A DNA stretch of 64,000 nucleotides from Chloroflexi bacterium HGW-Chloroflexi-10 (GCA_002840755.1 PHBZ01000002.1:1-64000), one strand, 5' to 3'; shown: positions 25,565-35,163, counted from the stretch's first letter. Numbers and translations: made by a program. Notes: generated from the letters alone by a model not told the origin.

Positions 25565-26839
25565 ATGAAACCTATAACCAAAAACGAAGCACTTGATTAT
25601 CATCATATGGATGGGAAGCCAGGAAAAATTTCAGTGATCTCCAGCAAACCATTAATCAATCAACGTGATCTTTCATTAGCGTATACTCCGGGTGTGGCAT
25701 ACCCGGTTATAGAAATTGCGGATCATCCGGATATGGCATACCAGTATACGAACAAAGGAAATTTGGTTGCAGTTATTACCAATGGAACTGCCATTTTGGG
25801 ATTGGGTGATCGTGGCGCTTTAGCATCTAAACCGGTTATGGAGGGAAAAGGGGTTTTATTCAAGAAATTTGCCGGGATAGATGTATTTGATATTGAAATT
25901 GATACAAAAGATCCCAATCGAATTATTGATGTAGTGGCCGCGATAGCCCCGACATTTGGAGGAATAAATCTTGAAGATATAAAGTCTCCCGAATGTTTCT
26001 ATATTGAGGAAACATTACAGAAAATGCTTGATATTCCCGTTTTTCATGATGATCAACATGGTACTGCCATTATTCTTGGTGCAGCATTATTAAATGCTTT
26101 AGAGATAACCGCCAAGAAAATTGATCAAATTAAAGTTGTTTTTTCTGGCGCAGGTGCGGCTGGGGTTGCATGTGCCCGACAACTGTTGAAATTAGGTGTA
26201 CCGAAAGAAAATATTTGGATGACGGATATTGCGGGTTTGATTTACGAGGGCAGGAATGTGGATATGTTCCCAGAAAAGGCTTTTTTTGCACAGGGGAATA
26301 TCCCAGGAAATTTGAGCCAGGCCATTCGGGACGCAGATGTTTTTATTGGGGTGTCTGTTGCAGATATTGTTTCAGAGGAAATGATCAAGAGTATGGCAAA
26401 AGACCCTATTGTGTTTGCGATGGCAAATCCCAATCCTGAGATTAATTATGATCTTGCAAAATCAGTAAGACCAGATGTGGTTGTGGCGACAGGTCGGTCC
26501 GATTATCCCAACCAGATTAATAATGTCTTGGGATTTCCTTATATTTTCCGCGGTGCATTAGATGTACGAGCATGTAAAATTAATGACGAGATGAAAATCG
26601 CAGCTTCATTTGCCCTGGCAGAATTAGCGAAACAACCAGTTTCAGATGAGGTATTAAAAGCGTACGAATTGGATCATCTTGAATTTGGAAGAGATTATAT
26701 CGTTCCAAAGCCTTTAGATACACGTGTGTGCGCTTGGGAATCGAGCGCGGTAGCAGATGCAGCAATAAAATGCGGCGTGGCTAGATTGTCAATCAATATT
26801 GATGAATATCGCCAACGATTGGGTTGTATTCCTGCTTAG
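25565..26839 (+). CDS. Malic enzyme (NAD(P)-dependent)
   Basis: This 424-residue enzyme belongs to the short bacterial malic enzymes without a phosphotransacetylase tail. It shows YTPGVAYPV, GNLVAVITNGTAILGLGD, the metal and substrate motif EDIKSPECF, HDDQHGTAIILGAAL and the dinucleotide fold VVFSGAGAAGVACARQLL. It decarboxylates malate to pyruvate. I place the start at the ATG at 25565 (MKPITKN), which has AGGAAATTAGGAAA upstream; the in-frame TTG 18 codons earlier has no ribosome site and the extra residues do not match the family. NAD versus NADP preference cannot be decided by eye. Confidence 0.92.
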   Translation: MKPITKNEALDYHHMDGKPGKISVISSKPLINQRDLSLAYTPGVAYPVIEIADHPDMAYQYTNKGNLVAVITNGTAILGLGDRGALASKPVMEGKGVLFKKFAGIDVFDIEIDTKDPNRIIDVVAAIAPTFGGINLEDIKSPECFYIEETLQKMLDIPVFHDDQHGTAIILGAALLNALEITAKKIDQIKVVFSGAGAAGVACARQLLKLGVPKENIWMTDIAGLIYEGRNVDMFPEKAFFAQGNIPGNLSQAIRDADVFIGVSVADIVSEEMIKSMAKDPIVFAMANPNPEINYDLAKSVRPDVVVATGRSDYPNQINNVLGFPYIFRGALDVRACKINDEMKIAASFALAELAKQPVSDEVLKAYELDHLEFGRDYIVPKPLDTRVCAWESSAVADAAIKCGVARLSINIDEYRQRLGCIPA

Positions 26840-26869
26840 CTCCACATTAATTCATGCTACAATTAGTCT

Positions 26870-27298
26870 ATGAAAACAGATTCGGGCTTGCAGAAAAATT
26901 TTTCTCCTTCTGAACAAAGAAAAAAAGAAACAATCCTTCAAGTGTATATACCAATTGGGGTTGCTGTTATTTTATTTCTTGTGATGGCAGTATTAGCTGG
27001 TTTGAGCGCTACTCCCGGTAGTTCAAATGTTCATCATTGGTCAAACATTGCTTTTATGCTCTTGGCCATACCCGCTTTTATTTTATTACTGATTGGTTTA
27101 ATAATTGCTGTACTGTTAATTGTTGGACAATCGAAATTATTGCGTTGGCTGCCTATCCAAATTCGGACGGTTTATGTTTATTTTTTAAAGGCATCTTTGT
27201 GGATATGGCAGAGTTCCGAGAAATTAACATCACCGGTTATCTCAGCTAAAAGTAAATCAGCTGGTTATAAATCAATTTTTAAAAAACATAATAAATAA
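26870..27298 (+). CDS. Small membrane protein of unknown function
   Basis: A 142-residue protein I do not recognise. Two strong hydrophobic helices (about 28-50 and 62-87) are separated by a short loop GLSATPGSSNVHHW. The N- and C-terminal parts are basic and likely cytoplasmic. It begins 30 bases after the malic enzyme and is followed almost at once by another small membrane protein, so the three may share a transcript. No catalytic motif is visible. Confidence 0.6.
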   Translation: MKTDSGLQKNFSPSEQRKKETILQVYIPIGVAVILFLVMAVLAGLSATPGSSNVHHWSNIAFMLLAIPAFILLLIGLIIAVLLIVGQSKLLRWLPIQIRTVYVYFLKASLWIWQSSEKLTSPVISAKSKSAGYKSIFKKHNK

Positions 27299-27311
27299 AT
27301 TGAGGATTGAT

Positions 27312-27515
27312 ATGCAGCAAGATGAAAATTGGAAAACGAAATTAATGTTGATTGGCGGGGTTGTTGGATTGTTGAGTGGTTTGTTTGCCGCATTTTTATT
27401 GATCCAACGATCTGATCAAAAGCAAATAAAGCCGGAATTGAAGGCTGGTGATGGTGTGAAAGTTGGTTTAGGGCTGTTGGGTGTGCTTAAGCTAATCTCT
27501 GATTTAGGAGATTGA
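27312..27515 (+). CDS. Very small membrane protein of unknown function
   Basis: This 67-residue protein has one N-terminal membrane helix (LMLIGGVVGLLSGLFAAFLLI) with a GxxxG-like pattern, followed by a charged segment and a glycine-rich second hydrophobic stretch. The helix resembles those of YtxH-like proteins but there is no convincing match. I start it at the ATG of MQQDENW, preceded by GAGG at good spacing, rather than at the TTG four codons earlier. It follows the previous small membrane protein by 13 bases. Confidence 0.55.
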   Translation: MQQDENWKTKLMLIGGVVGLLSGLFAAFLLIQRSDQKQIKPELKAGDGVKVGLGLLGVLKLISDLGD

Positions 27516-27550
27516 TCCAATTTGATTAATATTGGGGTGGGGAGAAATTA

Positions 27551-28567
27551 GTGGTATCTGCTGCACCATTTCTTCGTTTTGTTATTGCAGGATTACTAAC
27601 ACGTGACTTTTTGGTTTTACCGGATGGTAACGTATTAAATGATGTTCCTGGCGGTAATTTGTTATATACAGCGGCAGGTATGGCACTTTGGGATGAAAAT
27701 ATTGGTTTTGTTGGCCGGATAAATGAAGATTATCCACGTGAATGGTTAGAAAAATTCAAAAACCGCGGATTTGATGTGCGTGGTATCCAGGTAGATACCG
27801 AATACAAAGATCACCGCAATTTCATAGCCTATCCAACTATCGATGGTCCTTCAATGGAAAATCCGCTAGGCCATTATGCCAGAGTGGAAAAACCACTTCC
27901 AAAAAGCTTGTTAGGATATGTTGCACCAAAAAATACAAATGCAAATAATTATTCCCAGGATAGTGCGATTCGTCTAAAAGAAATTCCCTTTGATTATTTG
28001 GATGTCACCGCTGTGCATATTTCTGCCCTTGATTTTGCTTCCCAAACTCGTCTTCCCTCTTTTTTCCGTCTGGGACATGCAACCACGATTAGCATGCTCG
28101 CAGCAAATGAGTACATGAATTCATTAAGTTGGGATGTGGTGCCAACTGTAATTACAGGGATTAATGCCCTGATTTGTACGGAAGAACAAATTCGAGCGTT
28201 GTTTCTGGGTAGATCTTCAGACGTATGGGAAATGGTAGAGGGTTTGGCTATGTATGGTGTTGAGTATATCGTGATAAAGACACCTAAACGTAGATACATG
28301 GTGTACGACCATATCAGTAAGAAACGTTTTGAATTACCTCAATATGGTTCAAGAGTGATAGATCCTACCGGTAGCCTGGATGCGTTCTGCGGAGGTTTTT
28401 TGGCCGGCTTACGAGAAGAACATCAACCCGTTGTAGCTGCAATGAAAGGCAGCATTTCAGCTTCTTTAGCGGATGAAGGATCTGGACCATTTTATTGTTC
28501 TGATGCGCTTCCAGCCCTGGTTTCCGCCAGATATGATGCATTAAAAAGCATGGTTATCCAGATATAA
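27551..28567 (+). CDS. PfkB-family sugar/nucleoside kinase-like protein (variant active site)
   Basis: A 338-residue ribokinase-fold protein. The N-terminal GG turn (VPGGNLLYTAAGMALW), GFVGRINEDYPREWLEKFKNRG and the C-terminal catalytic segment VIDPTGSLDAFCGGFLAGL are recognisable. Typical PfkB enzymes have D-T/P-T-G-A-G-D; here the middle reads G-S-L-D, so the anion-hole glycine is replaced though the catalytic aspartate stays. A histidine-rich acceptor lid is not obvious. It starts at GTG with a weak GGGGAGA upstream. The M20 peptidase follows after four bases, suggesting they act together. Substrate unknown; it may have altered or lost kinase activity. Confidence 0.75.
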   Translation: MVSAAPFLRFVIAGLLTRDFLVLPDGNVLNDVPGGNLLYTAAGMALWDENIGFVGRINEDYPREWLEKFKNRGFDVRGIQVDTEYKDHRNFIAYPTIDGPSMENPLGHYARVEKPLPKSLLGYVAPKNTNANNYSQDSAIRLKEIPFDYLDVTAVHISALDFASQTRLPSFFRLGHATTISMLAANEYMNSLSWDVVPTVITGINALICTEEQIRALFLGRSSDVWEMVEGLAMYGVEYIVIKTPKRRYMVYDHISKKRFELPQYGSRVIDPTGSLDAFCGGFLAGLREEHQPVVAAMKGSISASLADEGSGPFYCSDALPALVSARYDALKSMVIQI

Positions 28568-28571
28568 ATCA

Positions 28572-29684
28572 ATGGATACTTATATTGACTTGATTTTGGA
28601 GAATCTGGAAAAAATTCAAAAGATTCCTTCGCCTACATTTGAAGAAAAGGAACGGGCAGAATTTATTTTTAAGGAATATCTTAATCGCGGTTTACAAAAT
28701 GTACAAATGGATACCCTGGGAAATGTATATGGTTTTTTACCGGGGGGATCCCGGAAATCTTTTGTAATTTCAGCACATTTGGATACAGTCCACGCGCGGA
28801 CTATTCCACACATCATTATAAAAAGAGAAGACACCTGGAGTGGCCCGGGTATTGGTGATAACACGCTGGCATTAGCTGCTCAAATAGGTTTGATTGAATT
28901 TTTTAAAAATACTAAAGAATTACCTGGTGGCGTTTGGTTTGTAGCCAATGTGGCCGAAGAGGGATTGGGTAATCTGAACGGAATTAAAGCGGTCGTTGAT
29001 AAATTTTCTAATCAGGTTTTGGCTTTTTTGGTTTTGGAAGGGTTGGGATTGGGTGTGATCTTCCACAGAGGGTTGGGTGTAAATCGTTACCGGCTCATAG
29101 TAAAGACGCGCGGAGGACATTCCTGGGGTGATTATGGGTCCCCATCAGCTGTCCACGAACTATCTAAAATGATTGCCAAATTTTGTGACCTCCAATTGCC
29201 AGGAAAACCAAAAACAACGCTTAATGTTGGTACGATTACTGGTGGCACAACGATAAATTCGATCGCTGATTATGCATCGTGTGACATTGATTTGCGCTCC
29301 GTGGACCCAAAAATTCTGGAAATTCTGATTGGGAATATCCAGAGCATAATTCAAAAATCACAGAAAACCGGCGTTGATATTACTTTGGAGATAATTGGAC
29401 AGCGGCCATTTGGTGGCATTGATGACCAACACTGGATGGTAAAGCTGGCCGGGGATGCCTTAGAAAGAGTGCACATTCGACCAGTTTTAGCAATCGGTTC
29501 TACGGATGCCAGTTATCCACTGTCTTTAGGACTTGCTTCTGTATGTGTCAGCCTCACGAGGGGCGGACTTGTGCACACGCCTGAAGAATTCATTGAACTC
29601 AAACCTATCCGGAGAGGTTTTGAGCAATTGATTTTTATGGTAAAAAATTCATGGGATTATGCTTTTAAGGATTCAACTTTGTAA
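28572..29684 (+). CDS. M20-family metallopeptidase/amidohydrolase
   Basis: This 370-residue enzyme has the M20 dizinc motifs: SAHLDTVH near residue 75 (His and Asp ligands), GIGDNTLALA (bridging Asp), VAEEGLGN (general-base and ligand Glu pair) and a final His in GGLVHTPEEF. A dimerisation/lid domain lies between about 175 and 285. Relatives cleave short peptides or N-acyl amino acids. It is four bases downstream of the PfkB-like gene. Its last 28 bases overlap the convergent adenylate cyclase gene, an unusual arrangement. Confidence 0.88.
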   Translation: MDTYIDLILENLEKIQKIPSPTFEEKERAEFIFKEYLNRGLQNVQMDTLGNVYGFLPGGSRKSFVISAHLDTVHARTIPHIIIKREDTWSGPGIGDNTLALAAQIGLIEFFKNTKELPGGVWFVANVAEEGLGNLNGIKAVVDKFSNQVLAFLVLEGLGLGVIFHRGLGVNRYRLIVKTRGGHSWGDYGSPSAVHELSKMIAKFCDLQLPGKPKTTLNVGTITGGTTINSIADYASCDIDLRSVDPKILEILIGNIQSIIQKSQKTGVDITLEIIGQRPFGGIDDQHWMVKLAGDALERVHIRPVLAIGSTDASYPLSLGLASVCVSLTRGGLVHTPEEFIELKPIRRGFEQLIFMVKNSWDYAFKDSTL

Positions 29685-31396
29685 ACCCGGATTGGTTGGC
29701 TTTTTCCTTTTGCCAGAATAGGATCCATTGTGCTGATCCAGACATTCTGTTTTACTTTTTCGTATACTGCTTCAGAAATTAGGATATGGCCGGATTGAGC
29801 GTTTTCCTGAATGCGTTTGGCTATATTGACTGAATCGCCGATGGCTGTGTATTCTAGCCTTTTCTCGTTGCCAACCAGACCCAAGATCGCTACCCCAAAA
29901 TGAATCCCCATCCCAAAACTTAATCGAAATTCGGGCGGATACTCTTCATGGATTGCATGTATGGCGTTGCGAATATTGACAGCTGCCTTGACTGCTCGTA
30001 AACAATGATCTTCTTGTCGAATAGGCGCATTAAACCAGGCCATGATTGCATCCCCAAGAAATTTATCAATTGTCCCTTCCATTTTTAATACTTCGTCAGC
30101 AGCAGCGGAAAGGTAACGATTTAAAATTTGGACAAGTTGTTCCGGTGAAATTCTTTCACTGAAACTTGTAAAACCACGAATATCCGCAAAGAGCACGGTG
30201 ATTTCTGTGCGTTTACCGCCTAATTGCAATTTATCCGGATCTAATTGCCGGGTGATCACAGGCGATACCATACGCTCAAATAGACGCTGCTGTGCCTCTA
30301 ACTGTTTCTTTTCGGTGAGATCATCCATCACAATGGCTACTCCTTGAGTATCCTTTTGCGAATCTTGCAGAGGGGACAGGCTGAGACGCAAATCTACTTG
30401 ACCGCGGGATGGAATCTGTGGGCTGAGTTCAATATCTTTTACTTGGTAATTTTCTGCCATGACTTTGGTTAATTCATAACCTAGAATGTTAGTGAATGGT
30501 GGGAAAACCTCTGAAAGATTTTTTCCAATTATATTGGCAGCTTGCATCCCTAAAATTTGCTCTGCGGCTCGATTGCAGAGTAGAATAATTTCTTTTGTGT
30601 CTGTAGTAATAACACCGGAGGCTATGGAATCAAAAACATTATCCATCAGATTCTTTAATTCCGTAACTTCTGCCAGTGTCTTTCTGACAGACGCAAATAA
30701 TTGAGCATTATCCAGCGCAACCGCTGCCTGGTTGGCAAATGCTGATAGTAAATCCAGCGCTTGTTGTGTAAACATGCCGCTGCGAATTCGATTATCGGCA
30801 TAAATTACACCGATTATTTCATTTCGTACCCGTAAAGGAACACATAGGATGGATCTCAAATTAAAAGCAATCACAGAATTCTGACTTAAGAACCGTGGAT
30901 CTTCCTGTGCATTAGTGGTTATGATCGGAATTCCATCCTGATAAACTCTTTGGACGACGGTATTACTAACTGCGAATTCCGAAGGGTCAATCGTTTCCTG
31001 TTCCCAGTTTCTGGCAATCCGCGTTTTTAACAGTTGGGACTGTGTTTTGAGCATTAAAAAACCACGTTCTGCGTTAGTCAAACGAATGATTGTATCCATC
31101 ACGATACGAAGAACAACATCAATATCCAGACTTGAGTTAACCACCTGACTGATTTGGGCTACTGCACGATTGTTGCGGTATTCTTCGTCCATCGAGGTCA
31201 GATATTTTTCCATGTCTATCAGTTTTCGCAGGGATCTGGCTGCGTTTTGATAGGTGCTGGATGGGATTGCAGCTGACCTGACCTTATTTAAGGACAGGTT
31301 TATTTCTTCTAACCAAACTTTTAACTCTGATATCGATTGTGTTATCTCTTGTGTAGAGAGTGCATTATCGTTCATTGGCTCAATTTGCTTTCCCAC
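29657..31396 (-). CDS. GAF-PAS-class III adenylate cyclase
   Basis: A 579-residue soluble signalling protein. A helical N-terminus leads to a GAF domain (about 80-245; VNSSLDIDVVLRIVMDTI, AERGFLMLK, LCVPLRVRNEIIGVIYADN). A PAS domain follows (about 255-365), then a class III cyclase domain (about 395-575). The cyclase metal aspartates are in VLFADIRGF (about residue 404) and FLGDAIMAW (about 449). The lysine in TIDKFLGD and YTAIGDSVNIAKR favour cAMP formation. It follows the transglutaminase gene by four bases. A GTG start is listed with GAGG rather far upstream; the ATG seven codons later is also possible. Confidence 0.9.
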   Translation of the reverse strand: MGKQIEPMNDNALSTQEITQSISELKVWLEEINLSLNKVRSAAIPSSTYQNAARSLRKLIDMEKYLTSMDEEYRNNRAVAQISQVVNSSLDIDVVLRIVMDTIIRLTNAERGFLMLKTQSQLLKTRIARNWEQETIDPSEFAVSNTVVQRVYQDGIPIITTNAQEDPRFLSQNSVIAFNLRSILCVPLRVRNEIIGVIYADNRIRSGMFTQQALDLLSAFANQAAVALDNAQLFASVRKTLAEVTELKNLMDNVFDSIASGVITTDTKEIILLCNRAAEQILGMQAANIIGKNLSEVFPPFTNILGYELTKVMAENYQVKDIELSPQIPSRGQVDLRLSLSPLQDSQKDTQGVAIVMDDLTEKKQLEAQQRLFERMVSPVITRQLDPDKLQLGGKRTEITVLFADIRGFTSFSERISPEQLVQILNRYLSAAADEVLKMEGTIDKFLGDAIMAWFNAPIRQEDHCLRAVKAAVNIRNAIHAIHEEYPPEFRLSFGMGIHFGVAILGLVGNEKRLEYTAIGDSVNIAKRIQENAQSGHILISEAVYEKVKQNVWISTMDPILAKGKSQPIRVYKVESLKA

Positions 31397-31400
31397 GAAA

Positions 31401-33749
31401 TTAAATTGGTGCCTCTATTTCATCCTCTGACACAAATATTTTCTTTAGCTGGAAAATGATCGATTGACTTAACATTTTTCGACTGAGTGATCGGATTAAA
31501 TCTGGATCAGGAATTTGAGGGCTATAGAGGGCCTTCTGATATTCTACCAGCATTTGATTGGAATAAACACTTAGATGCGGTAGGTAAATGTTAAATTCAT
31601 TTACCAATTCAGCGGCCGTCCAACCCTGAACTATCGGTTTTCGTAGGAAGTAAAAAATCCAGGAAATTGTGGAAAAAGATTTTTCGATTGGAGACAGGCG
31701 AACATAATAAGACCACCGTTTAAGCCATACTGGTGTTTTCCAACCGTTTTTTTCAAATAATTGTTCCAGGATGATCGGTGGGTGGAATGGTTTTCCTTCA
31801 CGATTCCGCTTGATGAGGATTAACACAATAGCGGCGATGAAACCAACTCCCAAAGCATAGGGAAGCAATATGACGGCTATTGGAGTTTTTATACTCGTAG
31901 TAATGTCTTCCAAATCTTCAAATTCTTCATACAGATCTCTATCTGGTAGGGCGTTGTTACCCTCATCGATGCTGACTTCGGACTCAGGATTAATGGAACC
32001 ATCCTGATTATCTTGAGGATTGGAGGATACACCAGCAAGGCGGTTGAGGACTGGTTGGCTTCCGGTTGGTTCAAATTCAACCCAACCAATATCCGGAAAG
32101 TACACTTCTGGCCAGGCGTGTGAAGATTTTCTGGTAACGGTGAAAGTTCTCCCAGCCTGATCCGCTTCACCTTGCGCGTAGCCAAAAACCATGCGAGCCG
32201 GGATTCCAATTGAACGTAGCATCAATACTTCAGAACTTGCGTAATAATTGCAAAATCCAGCCTTGTGTTCAAACAAGAACCACTCAATCGGGTCCATATT
32301 TTGGGGAGGCTCGGGTATTTGCTCCTGGTACTCAATATTCTTTCTTAAATAATTGGTAATCGAAACAACTTTGTCATAGGCTGTGTCCTTGTCTTCAGTG
32401 ATTTCTTCAGCCAACAAACGAATACGCTCCGGAAAATTAGCGGGTAGTTGTAAGTAGGTTTGGGTTACCCAATCTGGATAGACAAGTTCTGTTTCTCGCA
32501 TTTGGGCAATGGTAGGGTCAGGGATGTAGCCGCGAACCTCATAACTTTCACCTGCAAAAATTGTCTTTTCCAGAATCAATGCAGATAGATCAATTATATT
32601 ATCTGAAATTAGCTCAGCTAGAACGGTATTTGCTCGATTAATTTCCAATGGATAGGTTGGAGTGTACAACAACCCAAGGTTTATTCGGGTTTGAAATTTA
32701 AAATCTCTAACTGCAAAATCTGCCGAAATTGGATGGTTTAAATCTTCCGAATCAACAGTGTATTCAATCTCATTGTTGATGGTTGATTCCCATGATTGGT
32801 TCTGATATCTGTCATAAGTTCTTGCCCGCCAATAATATCGCGTCCCTTGGGGACGATTGCTGTTTACCTCAACCTCCAATACAACATCGTCGCCTAAAAC
32901 CTGACCGGTGCCCAGACCGACTGAATCACCAAAGAATTCTTGCTGGATAATGAGTGGACCTTGAAGTGGGGCAGTTATCTTTGCAAATTGGACCCTGAAA
33001 TTTTCAACCAATCCGAAAAGTTTTCTTTGTTGTGGAGAATCTTTCGAAAAAGCAGCTACTATTCCGGTTACATTCCATGCCAAGATCACTAAAATCAACG
33101 CTGAAAGCATCGCAGATCGGCCAATATTGAATTCAGTTTCAAATTCCACCAAAACGCCGTTCTTTTTCCAGCGTTTAAAAGAATGCATGATATTAATTTG
33201 AGAAAGTAGAACCAGAGATACAATAACAAAAGCAGCCGTGTAAAAATTCCTGTCATTGATATAATAAAATTCTGTAGTAAAAATGGTGATTCCTGAAATT
33301 AATAGGGGTAACCACGGCGAACCCAATCGTGTCATCCAAAATCCGCCCCAAACCACCGTAATCCATATAACAATACTCAGAAAGACCAGGAATAATATCG
33401 GATCTTCCACACCAATATTATTAAATAATTGATATAGGGTATTTCCGATCCTGCCATATAAATTGTTTAATTTATCTATTGGACTTAAACTTTGTTCAGC
33501 AGTAATGGTGAGCATCCACGGAATTAGTACCAATGAATATAACAGGATAAGAACTGAGGATAAGCCTCGTTTAAAATAACTATATCCAAAACCCATACCA
33601 ATGACAAATCCAATGATGGTCACCAATTTGAGAATTTCAAGTTCAGCAGTCCAATTAGTTGATTCGATCCGAAATGCGGTGATCAGGAAAGCTGCTAAAA
33701 GACATAGCAATGCTGGGATATTCCAATAGCGATCCGTTCGTTTAATCAT
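31401..33749 (-). CDS. Membrane transglutaminase-like protein (TgpA type)
   Basis: This 782-residue protein has an N-terminal block of about seven membrane helices (to about residue 240), an extracellular region, and a transglutaminase-core domain. The catalytic triad is visible: Cys near residue 500 in AGFCNYYASS, His near 545 in SSHAWPEVYF and Asp about nine residues further in FPDIGW. A Pro/Asp/Glu-rich linker, another membrane helix near 655 and a C-terminal helical DUF4129-like part follow. Related proteins are often encoded beside MoxR ATPases and DUF58 proteins, which are absent here. It precedes the cyclase by four bases. No Shine-Dalgarno is evident before the ATG. Confidence 0.87.
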   Translation of the reverse strand: MIKRTDRYWNIPALLCLLAAFLITAFRIESTNWTAELEILKLVTIIGFVIGMGFGYSYFKRGLSSVLILLYSLVLIPWMLTITAEQSLSPIDKLNNLYGRIGNTLYQLFNNIGVEDPILFLVFLSIVIWITVVWGGFWMTRLGSPWLPLLISGITIFTTEFYYINDRNFYTAAFVIVSLVLLSQINIMHSFKRWKKNGVLVEFETEFNIGRSAMLSALILVILAWNVTGIVAAFSKDSPQQRKLFGLVENFRVQFAKITAPLQGPLIIQQEFFGDSVGLGTGQVLGDDVVLEVEVNSNRPQGTRYYWRARTYDRYQNQSWESTINNEIEYTVDSEDLNHPISADFAVRDFKFQTRINLGLLYTPTYPLEINRANTVLAELISDNIIDLSALILEKTIFAGESYEVRGYIPDPTIAQMRETELVYPDWVTQTYLQLPANFPERIRLLAEEITEDKDTAYDKVVSITNYLRKNIEYQEQIPEPPQNMDPIEWFLFEHKAGFCNYYASSEVLMLRSIGIPARMVFGYAQGEADQAGRTFTVTRKSSHAWPEVYFPDIGWVEFEPTGSQPVLNRLAGVSSNPQDNQDGSINPESEVSIDEGNNALPDRDLYEEFEDLEDITTSIKTPIAVILLPYALGVGFIAAIVLILIKRNREGKPFHPPIILEQLFEKNGWKTPVWLKRWSYYVRLSPIEKSFSTISWIFYFLRKPIVQGWTAAELVNEFNIYLPHLSVYSNQMLVEYQKALYSPQIPDPDLIRSLSRKMLSQSIIFQLKKIFVSEDEIEAPI

Positions 33750-33823
33750 GTTATTCAGTGTACAATATTGAAGAACGCCTCGTCAATCATACAATGCGAC
33801 AATATTTGAGGAGAATAAAGGTC

Positions 33824-34798
33824 ATGTGGGAATTTTTAGCACAGGTAAATATATTTTTTCAGTCTTTAGGTGATTGGTTGTTTTATCCGATGCGCTTATT
33901 TTCTTTCCTAGGCGATGAAGAGTTTTATTTATTTATTATGCCGGCGATTTATTGGTGTGTTGACTCTTCAATAGGGTTAAGAATGGGCATGTTGTTGATG
34001 CTTTCCAATGGATTGAATGGCTTCTTTAAATTTGTATTTCATGCGCCTAGGCCAAGCTGGATCACTGACCGCGTGGCTGCGTTGGTGCACGAAAATTCAT
34101 TCGGGGTGCCATCAGGACATTCACAACATGCTGTGGTTATGTGGGGCTTTTTATACGCGCAATTGCGTAAAACCTGGTTGAGAGTACTCTTTATATGTAT
34201 TATTGTTTTTATCGGCTTATCCAGGCTCTATTTAGGCGCGCATTTTATCGTAGATGTTTTGGTAGGCTGGCTAGTCGGCTTATTTATCCTTCTGGTTTTC
34301 CTTTGGATAGAGAAGAAATATCAGCCTGCCATTCTTGCATGGACTTCTCGAAAAAAGTTAATTGTTGCCTTTATCATTTCAATCCTGCTTATAGCTGTTC
34401 CAGGAATAGTAAAAACGCTCAATGGTGGATATGTACTTCCAATTGATTGGCAAACCCGCTTTGAAACCGCAACCGAGGGTGAACTATTATCTCCTTTTTC
34501 CATTAAAGGGGCGATAACAGCCTCCGGCGCGTGGATGGGTATCATAGCCGCTTCAGTGATATTCCAAAAGAAAATTCAACTCGGGAAAATTAACCTCCAC
34601 CTGGGTAAGAAAACAATGCGCTTTATGATTGGTGTGATCGGTGTGGCAGGATTGTATTTGGGTTTAAAATTAGTTTTTCCGGATAACGAAGATCTTATCA
34701 GCGGGGTGTTTCGCTACATCCGTTATTTTATGATTGGGTTCTGGATCCCATTGGTCGATCCATTGATTTTTCAGCGTTTTGGTTTACACAAAGATTGA
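33824..34798 (+). CDS. PAP2-superfamily membrane phosphatase
   Basis: A 324-residue integral membrane protein. The three PAP2 motifs are present: KFVFHAPRP (variant of KxxxxxxRP), PSGHSQ with the catalytic histidine, and SRLYLGAHFIVDVLVG. About eight membrane helices are predicted, with an extra C-terminal half beyond the usual domain. Such enzymes remove phosphate from lipid phosphates, for example undecaprenyl diphosphate, a carrier needed by the nearby polysaccharide genes. I choose the ATG at 33824 because TTGAGGAGAATAAAGG precedes it; the ORF extends 22 codons further upstream without support. Confidence 0.85.
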   Translation: MWEFLAQVNIFFQSLGDWLFYPMRLFSFLGDEEFYLFIMPAIYWCVDSSIGLRMGMLLMLSNGLNGFFKFVFHAPRPSWITDRVAALVHENSFGVPSGHSQHAVVMWGFLYAQLRKTWLRVLFICIIVFIGLSRLYLGAHFIVDVLVGWLVGLFILLVFLWIEKKYQPAILAWTSRKKLIVAFIISILLIAVPGIVKTLNGGYVLPIDWQTRFETATEGELLSPFSIKGAITASGAWMGIIAASVIFQKKIQLGKINLHLGKKTMRFMIGVIGVAGLYLGLKLVFPDNEDLISGVFRYIRYFMIGFWIPLVDPLIFQRFGLHKD

Positions 34799-34892
34799 TC
34801 CAATTAAACTACATTAATATTCGCATAGAAAGACAGTTTAATTTACAGTAAAATAAAATCATGATTCAAATATGTACGTTCTGGAGGTAGGT

Positions 34893-35102
34893 ATGAAAAA
34901 AGTTTTTTCTTTTATCAGTGGAATGCTTACAGGCGCAGTAATTTCTGGTGTTCTGGTTCTCTTGTTGACCCCGGAATCCGGGGAAGGCGTCCGCAATACC
35001 ATTAATGAAAAAATCCAAAGAACAAAATCGGATATTGAAGTAGCGGCACAACAAAAGAGAAAAGAACTGGAAAATGAGTTAGCTCGCTTAAGACAATCCT
35101 GA
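34893..35102 (+). CDS. YtxH-like small membrane protein
   Basis: This 69-residue protein has one N-terminal membrane helix (FISGMLTGAVISGVLVLLLTP) followed by the YtxH-type boundary PESGEGVRNTINEKI and an amphipathic, charged C-terminal coiled-coil helix. The family is widespread and linked to stress or envelope functions without a defined activity. GGAGG lies five bases before the chosen ATG, which decides against the ATG seven codons earlier. Confidence 0.75.
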   Translation: MKKVFSFISGMLTGAVISGVLVLLLTPESGEGVRNTINEKIQRTKSDIEVAAQQKRKELENELARLRQS

Positions 35103-35104
35103 TA

Positions 35105-35152
35105 CTCGAATAAAAAAACCGCGGTCTAATAAACCGCGGTTTTTTTATTCGA
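35105..35152. terminator. Bidirectional intrinsic terminator
   Basis: A very long perfect inverted repeat (CTCGAATAAAAAAACCGCGG with its complement, loop CTAATAA). It sits between the convergent YtxH-like and metalloprotease genes and has T-runs on both strands. Confidence 0.9.
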
Positions 35153-35163
35153 GAGAGTTATTT

